Assembly: GCF_000003855.2 (NCBI RefSeq) | Contig: NW_003101680.1 | Location: 4,380,731 to 4,444,730 of the forward strand | Reading direction: 5' to 3' | From: Blastomyces gilchristii SLH14081 | Lineage: Eukaryota; Ascomycota; Eurotiomycetes; Onygenales; Ajellomycetaceae | DNA length: 64,000 bases | Part shown: in pieces, positions 49,788 through 62,879 of the stretch | Layout of the letters: each line of letters starts with the position of its first letter | Numbering within the stretch: position 1 is the first letter of the stretch | Notes under the pieces: model-generated | The model's database searches: none | The model's input: only the letters and a program-made list of their open reading frames with translations | What the model was told of the DNA's origin: nothing | Translations under genes and position numbers: made by a program

Positions 49788-52700
49788 TTGACATCATATC
49801 AAATGCTATACCAGGGGAGTGAAACTTCGGGCTTGGGATATGCAGTGAACCACAGTCCTCTCGACGATCGATTCCCTAATTCTTGGGCAGGCTCTCGAAG
49901 CAGGCAAGACAACAGATTAGATTGTCTTAGTGGTCGTTTGAATATGGCAGTTGATCCAGAGAAGTTGGTTGACAGCGTTGGCGGTCAGGATGGTTCATCA
50001 CTAGAAGACCTAGAGGATAATCCAGCACATTTATCCCTCCGTGCGGTTCAACCTGTCGACGTCAAAGTCCGCGACCTAGTTGTCCGTATCGATACAACCC
50101 CTCCAATATTTCAAAGCTCTCCACGATTACTCTGGAACCGCATCCGATGCAAAACGGACAGCCCCATCAAGTCCGTTCTCCATGGCGTCTCCGCAGATAT
50201 GCCACAGGGTAGCTTGACGGCGATAATTGGCGGCAGTGGCTCGGGAAAAACCAGCTTGTTAAATGCCATATCAGGTCGCATGAATGCACGTCGCGTCAAG
50301 ACATCTGGTTCAACGACTTTCAATGGTAGCGCGGATATCAATTCCATTCGCAGCGCGTACGTGATGCAACAGGATGTTCTTATACCGACCCTAACTGTGC
50401 GGGAAACTCTTCAATATTCGGCGGATTTACGGCTTCCTCCCCCGACTACTCAAGCGGAACGACAAAGCGTTGTCGAACAAGTCATTCTGGAGCTGGGCCT
50501 GAAAGAATGCGCAGATACCCGGATCGGAAATTCCGCGCACAAAGGATGTAGCGGAGGTGAAAAGAGACGCACAAGCATTGGAGTTCAAATGCTTGCGAAT
50601 CCCTCTGTTCTGTTCTGCGATGAGCCAACAACTGGTATGTTTTGACCAACGCTGTCCCTCTTCATTGGTAGCCAAGTTTAGAAACTCTAGGTACCTACTT
50701 TCCTGGTACCTATGTAGTTCTTTTGCATGGTTATGAGAAACGTGTTTCCTGATTATATTATGGTTAGGGTTGGACGCTACAAGCGCTTTTCAGATTATCA
50801 GAACCCTAAAAAGACTTGCACAAGTTGGAAGAACAGTTATAATATCCATCCATGCTCCTCGATCTGAGATATGGGGCCTTTTCAATCGTGTGGTGCTTTT
50901 ATCGCGAGGCACAGTCCTCTATAGTGGACCAGCGGACGCCTCCATAGACCATTTCGCGCAATGTGGCCATCATCTTCCGCCGTTTGTTAACCCAGCAGAA
51001 TATTTAATCGATTTGGCCGCATATGATAACCGATCAGAAGAAGCAGAATTAACATCATCCGCACGCGTTGAGGCATTGAAAGATGCCTGGAAGGCAAAAG
51101 CCACCAGAGTTGGTGTCACTGAGAAATTGGATTTGGAGGTTTCTCCTGATCGACCTGGACCGGCCTCAGATGTCGTACCACAAAGGAATGTTGATTTTCG
51201 TCGACAGTTTCAAGTTTTGACGGCGCGGACTTTTAAAGTAACAATCAGAGATCCAATGGGAGTAGCTGGGAGCTTCTTCGAAGCCATCGGCATGTCTGTC
51301 ATCACTGGTTGGATTTTCCTTCGATTGGACATGAGCCTAGCGGGGATACGTTCACGACAAGGCAGCCTTTATATCGCCAGTAGTCTGAACGGCTATTTAA
51401 TTCTGTTATATGAGACTTTTAGACTCACCACTGACATCCAGGTTTTCGATCGAGAGCGAATCGAGGGGGTGGTAGGTGTTCCGTCGTTTTTACTCAGTCG
51501 ACGCGCTGCACGGTTACTTCTTGAAGATCTACCAGTACCCACGCTGTTCTCGATAATCTTCTACTTCATGGTCGGATATCGTCTTCAACCTGCCGAATTT
51601 TTTATGTTTCTCGCACTCAATATTCTTACCCAATATACTGCCGTCACATATGCTGCTGTTTGTATAGGAATCGCACGGTCTTTCCCTGGTGCAAGTCTGG
51701 TAGCGAACCTCTCCTTTACACTACAATCTATCGCCTGTGGCTATTTCGTGCAGTCAAACCAGATCCCCGTTTACGTGAGATGGCTGAAATGGATCACGTA
51801 TTCATTCTACACGTTTAGTGCTCTCTGCACCAATGAATTTATCGGGCCTAATGGTCCACTCTGGGGCCAATTCTATGGCTGCCCATATTCAGATGATCCT
51901 GCCGACCCCCGTTGCAAGGAATATACTGGAAAATTTATCATAAACAGTCTTGGATTTCCTTCAAATTGGCTCTGGCGCCCAACGCTGATTCTGTTCTCCT
52001 TCGTGGTTTTTTTCTACATTGTTGCAGCGCTGATACTTCAATTCCGAAAGGTTGATATGGACATTGCCCAGGCGATAAACAAGGCTGGAGATCTTTCTGC
52101 AGGAAAGGAGAAATTAGTCGCTCGACCACTGGAAGGCGCCCGGAAAGTCTCTATCCGCCTTAGTAAATATGAATTGGAGATCCAGAAAAGATCCTTAGGA
52201 AGGCGAGGGTTCACCTCTTCCCGATTAAGCGTATTGAAGCCACTATCAACCGAATTCCATCCTGGACAACTCAATGTTATCATGGGACCATCTGGAAGTG
52301 GTAAAACCTCGCTGCTGTGTTCCCTTGCGAAGCGACTGCAAAGTTCCTTTGGAACTCGATACCGCGTTGGCGGTGAGATGTTTTATAATGGAGCGGTGCC
52401 CTCAGAAAGTGTAATCAGATCAGTCACTTCGTTTGTGACTCAAGATGATGATGCTCTGATGCCGTCTTTGACAGTACGGGAGAGTCTCCAATTTGCTGCT
52501 GGCTTGCGCCTACCTTCTTGGATGTCAACGGAAGAGAAAAATCGGCGTGCAGAAGACATTCTTCTGAAAATGGGTCTCAAGGACTGCGCAAACAATTTAA
52601 TTGGCAGTGACCTTATTAAGGGTATTAGCGGCGGGGAAAAGCGAAGAGTCACCATTGCGATACAGATCTTAACAGACCCGAAAATTTTGCTCCTGGATGA

Positions 52701-54112
52701 ACCTACTTCTGGCCTAGATGCCTTCACGGCCACATCTATAATCGAGGTTTTGCAAGGTCTGGCAGCTGAGGGCAGGACTCTTATTCTTACGATACACCAA
52801 TCCAGATCAGACATTTTCCGCCACTTCCACAACATTTTGCTGCTCTCCAGGGGCGGTCACCCTGTTTACGCAGGAAAAGGAGCAGATATGCTATCTTATT
52901 TTGGGCAACTTGGATTCCCATGCCCCAAGACTACGAATCCTGCCGATTTTGTTCTGGATTTAATTACAGTAGACCTCCAAGAGAAAAAGCGAGAAGCGGT
53001 GAGCCGTGCAAAGGTGCAACGGTTGATCACACATTGGGCAGAAATGCCAGTGGAATTGAGTCGCCAAACATCAGTGATTGCCACTCCTGCTGAACTGGGA
53101 AGTCTGAGGAGACAAATCAATTCCTTCGGCGTCATTTTGCCCTTGGTCCTGCGTCGGTCTCTAATCAATCTGCGGCGACAACCGCCGCTTATCTTTGCGC
53201 GAACGATGCAAGTGGTGGGAATGGCAATTATCATATTGTTGTTTTTCGCTCCCTTGCAGAATAATTATGAGGCTGTACAGTCAAGGATGGGAATCCTCCA
53301 GCAGTTCGCTGCTATGTACTTTGTTGGTGAGTAAAGCCTGCAGCCCCCGTCGAATCCCAATGCCAAAAGGTTTTTCCGAGATGTGGTCAGTTAACCCTAA
53401 AACAGGAATGTTACAAAATATTGCTATCTACCCCAACGAACGAGATGTCTTTTACCGCGAACAGGAAGATAACTGTTACTCCATCGAGGCATTTATTGTA
53501 CAATACACGATTCTCGAAGTCCCCTTCGAAATTCTCTCCTCGCTAGTTTTCGGGGCGTTTATGGCATTCGCGGTTGGTATGCAACGCACGGTGAAAATGT
53601 TTCTCATCGCAGCCTTCAATTGCTTCTGCATAGTCAATTGCGGCGAATCGCTAGGGATTATGTTCTGTACTTTATTCTCCCACGCTGGCTTCTCTGTAAA
53701 CATTACCTCAATCCTTCTTTCCATCGCCAACATTCTCGGAGGCGTAATGAGCCTCAACATCCCCGTCGTTATTCAAGCCCTTAACAATCTCTCGCCCATC
53801 AAATATGCGGTTGCGAATCTGGCCGGTTATTCCGTGGCCGGTCATCAATTCACTTGTAGCGACTCCCAGCGCCTACCCAACGGCCACTGCCCCATCGAGA
53901 CCGGTGAACAGGCCTTGAGGTTGTATAATTTGGACAAGAACCCTGAGATGAATTTGATGGCTTTGGGTGTTTGCACGATTATCTATCGGCTGGTGGCGTA
54001 TGGTTTGTTGAGGGTAGCCCGATCCCATGGGTTTTGGGAGAGAGTTCGAGTGCTGTTTCGAAAGCAAGGGGAGACAAAGGTGAAAGGAGAAAGTACGGGA
54101 GCGGCGAGATGA
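49788..54112 (+). CDS. Full-size ABCG-family transporter (two NBD-TMD halves)
   Basis: Exons 49,788-50,634, 50,768-53,326 and 53,406-54,112; introns GTATGT...TTAG and GTGAGT...ACAG; 1,370 aa. The joins restore DEPTTGLDATSAF and MYFVGMLQNIAIYP. The order is reverse (NBD first). NBD1 has Walker A GGSGSGKTS (about 148), signature CSGGEKRR (254) and Walker B LFCDEPTTG (about 277), followed by TMD1. NBD2 has Walker A GPSGSGKTS (about 789), signature ISGGEKRR (902) and Walker B ILLLDEPTSG (about 922), then TMD2. Both ATP sites look intact, unlike PDR/CDR transporters whose first NBD is degenerate, so it is closer to a duplicated WHITE-type protein. Likely a plasma-membrane exporter; substrate unknown. 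An alternative terminal exon cannot be excluded. Confidence 0.9.
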
Positions 54113-54616
54113 GACAATTTTTAGTTGGAATCCTTCCCCCATTCATGGCTATATAATTGATAAATTGATGTTTGGATATAAAAATGTTTTCTTCTTCTAT
54201 AAAACACCCAACAAGGATTTAAGTGATCCTCTACTACTCCAAGCGGCTGACCATTCTTGATAGATTGCATAGATGAGGACTCTTGCAGAATCACCTCCTT
54301 TGTCTCTACCTCCAAATCAGAAACCTAAAAGGCTGCCAACCATTCTATAGACGGGCTCACTGGCCAGCTTCGAATCAGGTGCACGTGATTTAGAAATATA
54401 GCCAATATTTCGGTTCGCGACTCGGAATATGCCCAGATACACAATCCTGTAGCCGCTCTCAGCTATAAGGAATTATTAATAATAATGTAAAACTGTAGGA
54501 GGATTCATCCCCTCCCTCGTCTGGGCGCGAGGCACAATTAGCACAATCCCATTGTAACAACTATAAGCTGTTAGTTCAGAAGTATCAATCAATAATTTCT
54601 CACACTAATTCTATAC
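54113..54616. other. 3' intergenic region of the ABC transporter
   Basis: About 500 bp, AT-rich and GC-balanced by turns, with a short (AAT)n run near 54,470. No gene. Confidence 0.5.
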
Positions 54617-55330
54617 AATAGAGGGATCCTGCAGCGCCAAGTCGCATGAAATATTTAGTACGCACAGCCTTCCTATATAGGCATAGATGCCACGATTCGG
54701 CGCTGCTGTGGCATAGGCCTTGTAAATATTGTATTCATCTAATCGAAAACCTCTTGTATGCCGGGTAACTAATGGATATAATAATAATCCGTCACTGTAA
54801 TAAGCAGCTGCAGCTGCCACTGCCACTGCTGCCGCCGCTTGTACAGTTATTTTGAACTCCAATAATAATAATAAAAAGTGAGGTCTTTCATATGGATATC
54901 AGCCGCCTGTTCCATACACCCATTTTGATTTCAATCTTGAAAATATAAGGGCTTGATGGCAATAATGGTGATGGTATGGCAATTGTGAATGCAAATCAGG
55001 GGGATAGATAACATGGATAGGATAGAGAAAGGCCTAGGTGGAGTTGATGATCAATCTGCCTTACAACAATATGAGATATGAGGCTAACTTGATGATGAAG
55101 CGCCAATTATTATAACTAACTGAATAAGGAAGGCTGTACTGTACAGCACTAATTACATGCGCATACTACGCAGTATGTATGAATTCGTGCGGAAACATCG
55201 CATGTACGGATCCACCTGTGTGATAGGATAGTGGCATTAATTAAAAACACCACTGAACATTAATTTACGTGACGTTAAACCATATAAGGAAGGCTATTAC
55301 TGCGAAAGGTGCTTGCAGGATCCCTCTATT
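54617..55330. mobile_element. Candidate TIR element of about 714 bp (MITE-like)
   Basis: A perfect 17-bp inverted repeat bounds it: aatagagggatcctgca at 54,617-54,633 and its complement at 55,314-55,330. A second inverted match, agccttcctatata (54,666-54,679) against a complementary segment near 55,283-55,295, lies inside. No target-site duplication could be made out and there is no transposase. The interior includes short gcagctgcc-type repeats and (AAT)n near 54,860. It sits exactly at the gene-island/isochore boundary. Confidence 0.5.
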
Positions 55331-56108
55331 AAATCTGATTTGTTGATACAGATTCACTATCTCATGTTCTGCTCTACTCTGTATGTGTTCTTCTGTCAAC
55401 TTTCTCATTCATCATTATTGAATTCCTCTGCTTGTGTCTGATGTGTATAAAAGAAAGAGAGCAAGAGAGAATAAAGATAGAGTTTCAAGATCAAGATCTG
55501 GTTGTGCTCTATATAATAATATTTCTTTCTCTATAATTTAGGAGTTCCAATTCTATATCTTAATTAGGGTTAGGTCAATAGATTACATAAATTACACTAA
55601 AACAAGTCAATACAGTTGATTCCCTCATATAACCCAGTAGTTTCTGTGTATTTAATGCGCTAATGTATAGTGTACGTACACGCTAAAGAAATCACGCTAA
55701 TTGTTCCTCGCCACAGACGAGGGGATAGAATGTGGGGCACGTGACTACGGTGGCAGGAGCGAGAACCAATATTAATCCTTATCTCAGCATGCTCAGCCTC
55801 TCTTCTCGATATTTTCGGATTAGCGCGACCAACTAAACTCCTTTAGACTTCTGTCAAGTCCTGCTAACTTCTGGACCAATAAGAGACTTCACACATGCTT
55901 GCAACCTAATATCTCATAGAGAGTCTGAGAAGAAACAGTTTCATCATATATGAAAAATCAACTTCACTCATATAAAATATTCAATTAACTTTGAAATCAT
56001 ATATCTACTCTAAATATCTGTCTGATCATTATCAAATCAATATTTTTCAAATTCTCAGTCATTCTGCTATCATCTCTGCTATTTTACAACTCACTATCTC
56101 TTCTCATC
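55331..56108. other. Isochore boundary segment with LTR-like AT-rich block
   Basis: From about 55,345 (tgttgatacag...) to about 55,610 the DNA is hypermutated and contains a TATA-like tgtataaaagaaag and a purine-rich run, resembling an LTR. No TSD could be fixed. From about 55,640 to 55,870 the DNA is GC-balanced (for example gcacgtgactacgg), then hypermutated again. No gene. Confidence 0.4.
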
Positions 56109-59010
56109 ATGTCACAATTATTGATAAAAGACAGCATGTCTTTTGAATCTCAAGACACTCAATGTCAGACATACTTCAGTCAATATTTTTCATCACTTGA
56201 AGATGAATTCTCTCTACAATTATTACAGTCTCTTAACAATGTAGATAATGAATATAACACATCAGACAGTGACTTAACAGAGCTTGAATCTATTGATACT
56301 TCTTCAGAATTCAAGATCACTGATACTGATACTGATACTCTGTGAGCTTGTTCATGATTAAACTGCTGTGACTCACAGCACCTGTCTATAATATCTTATA
56401 ACTGGCAGAAAAGATGATTAAAATTATCTCATATTATCAGAATATTACAGTAAAATAGTTAAGAAATGAAGATCTTTATAGAGACTTGAATTCAGAGTTC
56501 TGATATCTTGACTTATCAATAATACAGTACTTCTACAAAGTGGTGAAATGCACTATATTCAGTGCTTTTCAAAGCAGAGATATTCAATGATAATCAATAT
56601 TATACTGTCTTACTTAAACAGAAGCTGAAATACCTTATTAATACTCTCTTCTTTACAAAATTTAATTACAATTCTGATCTGAATATCATTGACTTTCAGA
56701 CTGCTTTTGAGATTATTCAGACTGATACATCAACCTAGTTTGACCTACTTACTTCTGTTCTAAAAAATAAACACATCAATTGAAAGAGTTATAAATGAGA
56801 CTCAGATGAAACAACAGCTATCAAACAGCTGTTTATTATTATAAGTATTATATATCACTCTTATTTCTTGAAAAACTTGAACTTCTTCAGCTCTATTCTC
56901 TCTGTATATTTTCATAACTCAGGAGTAAAATAACAAGTGATAGAAATCATTTCTGACTTTGAACTCTGTCACAGCTATATGATGAGAAATAGATTAATAA
57001 TGAAAATTGCTAAATAAGAGAAGATATGACTTAATATTCTTAACTTATTAATATTTCTATCTAATATCTTAAACTTCTAGTAATCTCTGATAACATCTGT
57101 TATTTTCTGATATATTCTTTGAACTTCTATCAACTTCTGAGTCAATCACTTGACTAATTCTTACTGTTAGATTAAACTTTGACAGCTTGTCAAAGATTCT
57201 CAAGTCATTATAGTCTATGATAATATGAACTTCAAGAAGACTGTATAAGATGAGACAATCAGATACAATGATTTCATAGCTGCTGTGACTACTACTGCTG
57301 TGATTATTTCTCTCAATATTTCAGAAACTGGTCTAACTCAGATCATGCATGATTTCATAAGACTGCTAATACTGTAAGAAATTATTGATGCATCTGATAT
57401 GACAGACAATGATAATGAGCTTCAGAAGTAAATAATATCATGTCTTATTTCAGATACTGTTCAAAAGATTTATAATAATGAGATTAAAAGTGTTTTCAGT
57501 ACTACAAATGATTTATTATCTCAAATATCTGTTGTTAATACACTTTCTATGTATAGAACACATTTTCAGCAGTTGAGTGCTATTTTTGAAAATGAGAGTA
57601 CTATTGTGAGAACTATGAGAGTTCATGAGAAGATATTTAATAATTTTCTTGATTTATTAAGAGATTATACAGCATTTTCAACTCATCTCTTTTCAGTGTA
57701 TAAAGATGCTTTGATCACAAAACTTATTCAGTCAGTCAAGATAAAGCAGTCAAAATCTACAGATATCTTTGAACAGTGTAACTGACTTCATTCTATTTCT
57801 GAATGATTTCATATTCAAATGAATCTACTCTTTATCATTATCTGTACTTATTTTAAAGCTTAAGTCTCTGAGAAGACTTATCACTGTATTCAGTCTGATC
57901 TCACTTATTGAAACTGAAATTCTATGGCTGCTATCAATTCAAAATATCATCTTCTTGAGTCAGTGATTTCTCAGAGCTTTGCATCTCAAAGTCTTACTCT
58001 ATTTTATACTATTATATAATATTGAGATTATTCAGTTAGCAATCTTGAGCACTCAGAAGATATCAATTCTATTATATAACAGCTTAGTTCTTCACAGTAT
58101 CTTCAGCTTATTGAAGATGTATACATCAAAGCATTTACTCTTAATATCTGAAATGAAATCAACTCTCAAATCTCTCAGTCTACTCAAGATATCAAATTCT
58201 GTATCATATATCACCTTCTTCAAGAATGTGAATTATTCATTCAAATACACTATGCTGTTAAGCATGATGATATTGAACTTCTTAAGTACTTCATTTCATC
58301 TCTGATTATCTTCTTTCTTAATACTGATTAATATAATTATGTCACTGAGATACTTCATTATTTTTAAATACTTCAATTTATCAAAACTTCTTCTCTGTAT
58401 TAAGCAATTATAACTGTGAGTCTTGTCAACTGATCTGGAAAACTCAGCTTCTTCAAAGCAATTAATCTAGACATGAAACATCTCAATGATAGCTGTAAGC
58501 TGGAGATGAAATGCTATAAAAATTCAATAAAGAATATCTATCTTATATTTGATTGAGTCTGTCTGTTAAATACATGAGTTCATCAGCTATAGCAGATTTT
58601 AGAGTCTATCTTTGAGTATTCACTTACTGAGGAATATACAAGTGCTGTTACTAAGCTTGAGATATTCTCTACTGTTAGAAGTCTGTTAAAGAATAATTAT
58701 ATCTCATCTCAAGATTTACTTTTACTGTCAAAGAAACATATGTTTAACTTCTTAAATATACTTTTGATTGAAGTGAAAGATCTGAAGAAGAAGATTGAGC
58801 ACTTTAATTAAGTATGAATTCAGCAGCAGTTGATTGCAATGAACTTGAATTTGAATGATATAATTATTGATACTGAAGTTAAGTCTTATTCTGAGAAATT
58901 CAATAATAATATAGAGTAAGATTCTATTTTCATTGAAAATACACTATTTTTATCTACTGTAAATAATCTATCTGATACTTTGAAAACAATTCTGAAGAAG
59001 AATAACTAAA
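56109..59010 (+). pseudogene. DUF6589-type protein relic, ~967 codons, hypermutated
   Basis: One plus-strand frame runs from ATG at 56,109 to about 59,010 with dozens of stops, mostly TGA and TAA, but no frame change. Its order of blocks fits my recollection of fungal DUF6589 proteins: an acidic Ser-rich start, a mid segment VIIVYDNMNFKKTVQDE (about 57,205-57,255), then VHEKIFNNFLDLLRDY. After these come HDDIELLKYF (about 58,258), and SGKLSFFKAINLDMKHLN, then EMKCYKNS (about 58,435-58,520). DUF6589 proteins are common in fungi, and I regard a transposon origin as likely. The Asp residues in the YDN, HDD and NLD blocks could be a DDE-like site, which is inference. No terminal repeats were found. 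Confidence 0.6.
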
Positions 59011-60596
59011 ATTGATGAATATACTGAAGCTTTACTTACTTTATCTTTCTTTGATATACAATGTTACATTTTTGCTGATAAATATATTAATAATAGAACT
59101 TCTGCATTATTCTGTCAACTTGTGAGTCAATCAAATATCAAGATTTAAAATAAATATGACTAATATCTGATAAATTTTATTTTTAAGATATCATTTTTCA
59201 ACATTAACTAATTTACATTTATAACTGATACTTACAAAGAATGCTTATATAGAATCTTCAACATATTTATCTGTACAGATTACTTATTTATTAGAGTTCT
59301 ACTTAAAACCTTCTTCATAAAGTAGAGCAGTATAAATAAAATAAGAATCTAAACTGTCAGAGCACTGCTTCTCAGTGAAGAAGAAGATGACCTCTTTGAC
59401 AGCAATCAATGTGACTGTGTCAGTGAGAATGTGCTGAGATTCTTGAGCTTGTATTTGAAGATACTACACCTGCTCTTGCATGCAACAACTCAGCAGTGAG
59501 AACAAGAATTCTCAGACTTGATTATCTGAGCTCTCTCCTTCTCAGAGTACACTCAACATTTCTCATTATTCTCTTGACAGACAGCACACCTGTTCTTTCT
59601 CAGCAGCTGCTCACTCAGCTTCATCTTCATTATTCAGTTAATATGGTCTCACACTCTCTGCTTCTGTGAAGAGAAGCACTGAAACTTCTTATAAGAGACT
59701 GATCATCATTTCTCTGATTTCTGAGGCTGATAGAATGATGAGCTCTTGCTCATCATTCAATTTCAACCCTGTCTTGGCTGACTTGTCAGCTGTGTCTGCT
59801 CTCAACAGACACAGCTGGTGAACAGAGTGTTGAGAAGGAGAGGAATGTCATATGATGTTGTTGACAGTGGCAGCAGCAGCAGGGGGAAGAGAGTGCTCAA
59901 TACAGAGAACAGCTGAGAGGGTGAGAGAGATGAGCTCATCAGCACAGAGAGCGGGGGAGGTCATAATGACTCTGAGAAGAAGAAGGAAAAGCTAATATGA
60001 CATGTCAGTGATTGATTCTTTCTCTATCACATATATCTCATTCATATTCATATTACTTACTTAATTGATTCTGATGAAACTTCTTTCTCTGTAAAGAACA
60101 GAGAAGAGAAGAAGCCTGAGAAAGAGAGAGAAGAATAAGAATAAGAACTGCTATACAACAATATTAGCTTCTTATTCTCTTGTCATATTATGCTTATTTA
60201 GAGAGAGCTTTTCATGTCTATCTGAACAAGTTCAGCTCATCATCTCCATTCTTCAAAGAAGGAAGAGAAGTCTCAGACACTTTCTCATCCTCACTCTCAC
60301 AGGTGAGGGCGAGGGCAAGAGTGAGGGCAGAGAGATGAGAACAGACATGAGCACAGGTACAGGTGCAGGGGGGAGAACTAATTGTCAGAGTTAGTATTTC
60401 ATTTCATTCTCATTATACTTTTCATGCTGAATAGACATATACAGTGAATGATGAACTTCATCAGAGTGAAGTTATTCACACAGAATAGCTGCAGCAGTAG
60501 TAAGTATGTTCTTTTCACTGATGAGAAAGCAGGGTGAATGCATCTGCATCAATGTTGCAGAAGAAAGAAGCATTATATTGATTTTTTTAAATCATG
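59011..60596. other. Hypermutated AT-rich DNA, nothing recognised
   Basis: No domain in any frame. It contains a purine- and GCA-rich low-complexity part near 59,860-60,000 (gcagcagcagcaggggg) and a gagggcgagggcaagagtg repeat near 60,300-60,330. It may be the 3' part of the DUF6589 element or an unrelated element. Confidence 0.4.
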
Positions 60597-60652
60597 AAGA
60601 AGAAGAAAAGAAGAAGAGAAGAAGAGAAGAAGAGAAAGAAAGAAAAAAAAGA
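60597..60652. repeat. Polypurine (GAA/GAAGA)n microsatellite
   Basis: An uninterrupted A/G run of about 55 bp made of gaagaa and gaagag units. It falls in a short open frame (60,506-60,697) whose Glu/Lys/Arg-rich translation simply reflects the repeat. Confidence 0.8.
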
Positions 60653-60805
60653 TTTAAAAATATTAGTATAGTATTATTCATTTCTTCTTTAATATAGTGA
60701 ATTTATCTTCTCACTTATTAACTAATTTGATAGGCTCAGAAGTTCACATAACTTTAAAGAAATTCACAGATGTTTACAAAAGATCAGTGAAGTTAAAAAA
60801 AGATC

Positions 60806-61018
60806 AAAGATCTCATCATCTTACAGCATTATCTTACAGCATCAATTCTCTTAAAGATCTCATCATCTTACAGCATCAATTCTCTCAAAGATCTCATCAC
60901 CTTGCAGCATTAATTCTCTCAAAGATCTCATCATCTTGCAGTATTATCTTGCAGCATCAATTTCCTTGAAGATCTCATCATCTTACAATATCAATTCTCT
61001 CAAAAATCTCATCATCTT
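60806..61018. repeat. Minisatellite, 34-bp unit with 13-14-bp expansions
   Basis: Six copies (last partial) of a unit starting aaagatctcatcatctt, then RcagcatcaattctctY. Copies 1 and 4 (48 and 47 bp) contain an extra internal cagYattatctt; the others are 34 bp. Copies differ by transitions. It is translated in frame over part of its length (60,697-60,969), but I see no sign of a real protein. Confidence 0.85.
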
Positions 61019-62879
61019 GTGACTGTATAATAATTAGCATTTCCTCATTCTCATTCTTCACTAGCAATGAGAAGCTTTACATACTTTTCAAGCTATGTGC
61101 TGTTTTTCTCAATCTCATTGATCTGAAAGTTCATAAGAGACAGAGGACATGATAATTATAAAATTTAATAATGCTTTTTTGATTAATCTTATATTATTCA
61201 TGAATGCTATACTTCTTCTCTCATTCAATACAGTTACACTTGAACTGCTTTCAGACTGTGATATTGAGTGTATGAACTGCTAGAGCAAGATGCTATTTGA
61301 AGCTTATTAAGCTTAGAAGAAAATCTTTGACAGTTGTTAAGTCAGTTATATAAGCTATATTCACTTTTTGAAGTGAAGTTCATATCTTTAAGATATCAAG
61401 ATTCAAGTGAGAAAACAATTTCATCATTCTGTAGTATCTGGATTCACACATTGATTATCTTTAAAAGATAGTTTCAGGTTAGAAAGAAGCTGAGCTTTCA
61501 TAATTATCATAGACTCAGAAACCTTTAAGTCATAGTTATTAAGAACTTTGTCAGTTGTGTGAGTAAGATTGAGTTTTAACTCTTCAACTGCTTTGCAACA
61601 TTCAATCAGATGTATAATAGTAAATTTGATCATTGACACAGTTTGCAGCTTATTAAGCTTAAAAGGAAATCTTTGATAATCACACAGCAGAATTGAAATA
61701 ATAGTATCTCATTGATTATTTAAAATAAAGAAAAAAAGAAAAAGGAAAAGAAAGAAGATATTAAGAGAAAAAAAAAATAAAAACAAAAATAAAAATAAAA
61801 GTAAAAGTAAAAGCAAAAACAGCAACAGTAACAGAATACAAAGCTACTTCTTAATAATCTCTCTATCAATCTTACAGTCAACAGAATCTGCTGGGCATAA
61901 AGAAAAACTCATTGACAACTTCTCATTGAAAAAACAGCTTGCATTATACAAGTCAACATTGTGATTCACACTGATAACAATCTGAGAACCTTCTTCAACA
62001 AATGATTTCAGTGTATAATTATAATAGAACCTGATCAATCAGTTGTTTATCATCAGTATACTCTGCAACTTCTTCATAACATGGTAATAATCATTATCAT
62101 CTTCTTGCTTATGACACATCATCTTCTGCAATCTTCTAATATAATATTTCACAATGATATAAGACTCTCTGAGAATCTATAATAATATCTGTTAATATCT
62201 AAGCTTTCTCTAGAAATATAGTGAATATACAGCACAGCACATTAAATTATAAAAATAGTAATTATTATATGCCTTTCTAACATCAGAAACAATACATTTA
62301 CATAACAGCTCAAATTCAGCTACACAGAGACAGCATGTGCAGATCTCCTCAGACTTTGTTGCATAGTGAGTGTCATAATGAGCTTTGAGAACAGTGAACT
62401 TGAGCTCATAAGTAGACATTATTATTTGACTAAACTGTTTAGTTAGAGATTGGTTTATACATCATCTATGATTAAGATTTAACTTACTTTCATTCAATTG
62501 AAGAACAGACAGATGAGTGAAGCAGCAGGGGCAGCAGTAGAAGCAGCGGCAGGTGGTGTGACAGAGAGATTTTCACATTGATAAGTAAGTAGGTTGTTAC
62601 TGATTGAAAGAAAGATGAAGAAAATGAAGTAAGAAGCTCATATTTATACTTATAATATAAGTAAACAATACATGAGTAAGTTAATAATGTCTAGATAAGT
62701 ATATTTCTATTCACTTCTATAACTCTACAATTCATGATTGATTCAGAAGTTAGTAGAAGTTATTAGAAATTGCAAGGAGTTTACAGAAGATTTATTATAG
62801 AAGATATCTAACTACTTGATAGTGTCATTTTCTATAGAGAAGTTGTCTCTTTCTCTGCAAGAAGAAGTTCAAACATAGT
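61019..62879. other. Hypermutated AT-rich DNA with A-rich array
   Basis: The minus strand has moderately open frames at 61,424-61,639, 61,844-62,038 and 62,210-62,419; the last has a CTCCLC cysteine cluster. No domain is recognised. An A-rich array (aataaaa/agtaaaa units) spans about 61,725-61,830. A GCA-rich stretch lies at 62,520-62,560. Confidence 0.4.

Noticed and set aside
49788..54112. Two separate half-size ABC transporters
   Set aside because: The first intron lies inside Walker B of NBD1 and the joined frame is continuous through NBD2, so one full-size gene is simpler.
55345..55610. A solo LTR with defined ends
   Set aside because: TATA-like and purine-rich features fit, but neither a TG...CA pair nor a matching 5-bp duplication could be fixed.
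60806..61018. CRISPR-like array
   Set aside because: Copies are contiguous with no unique spacers, and the genome is fungal.
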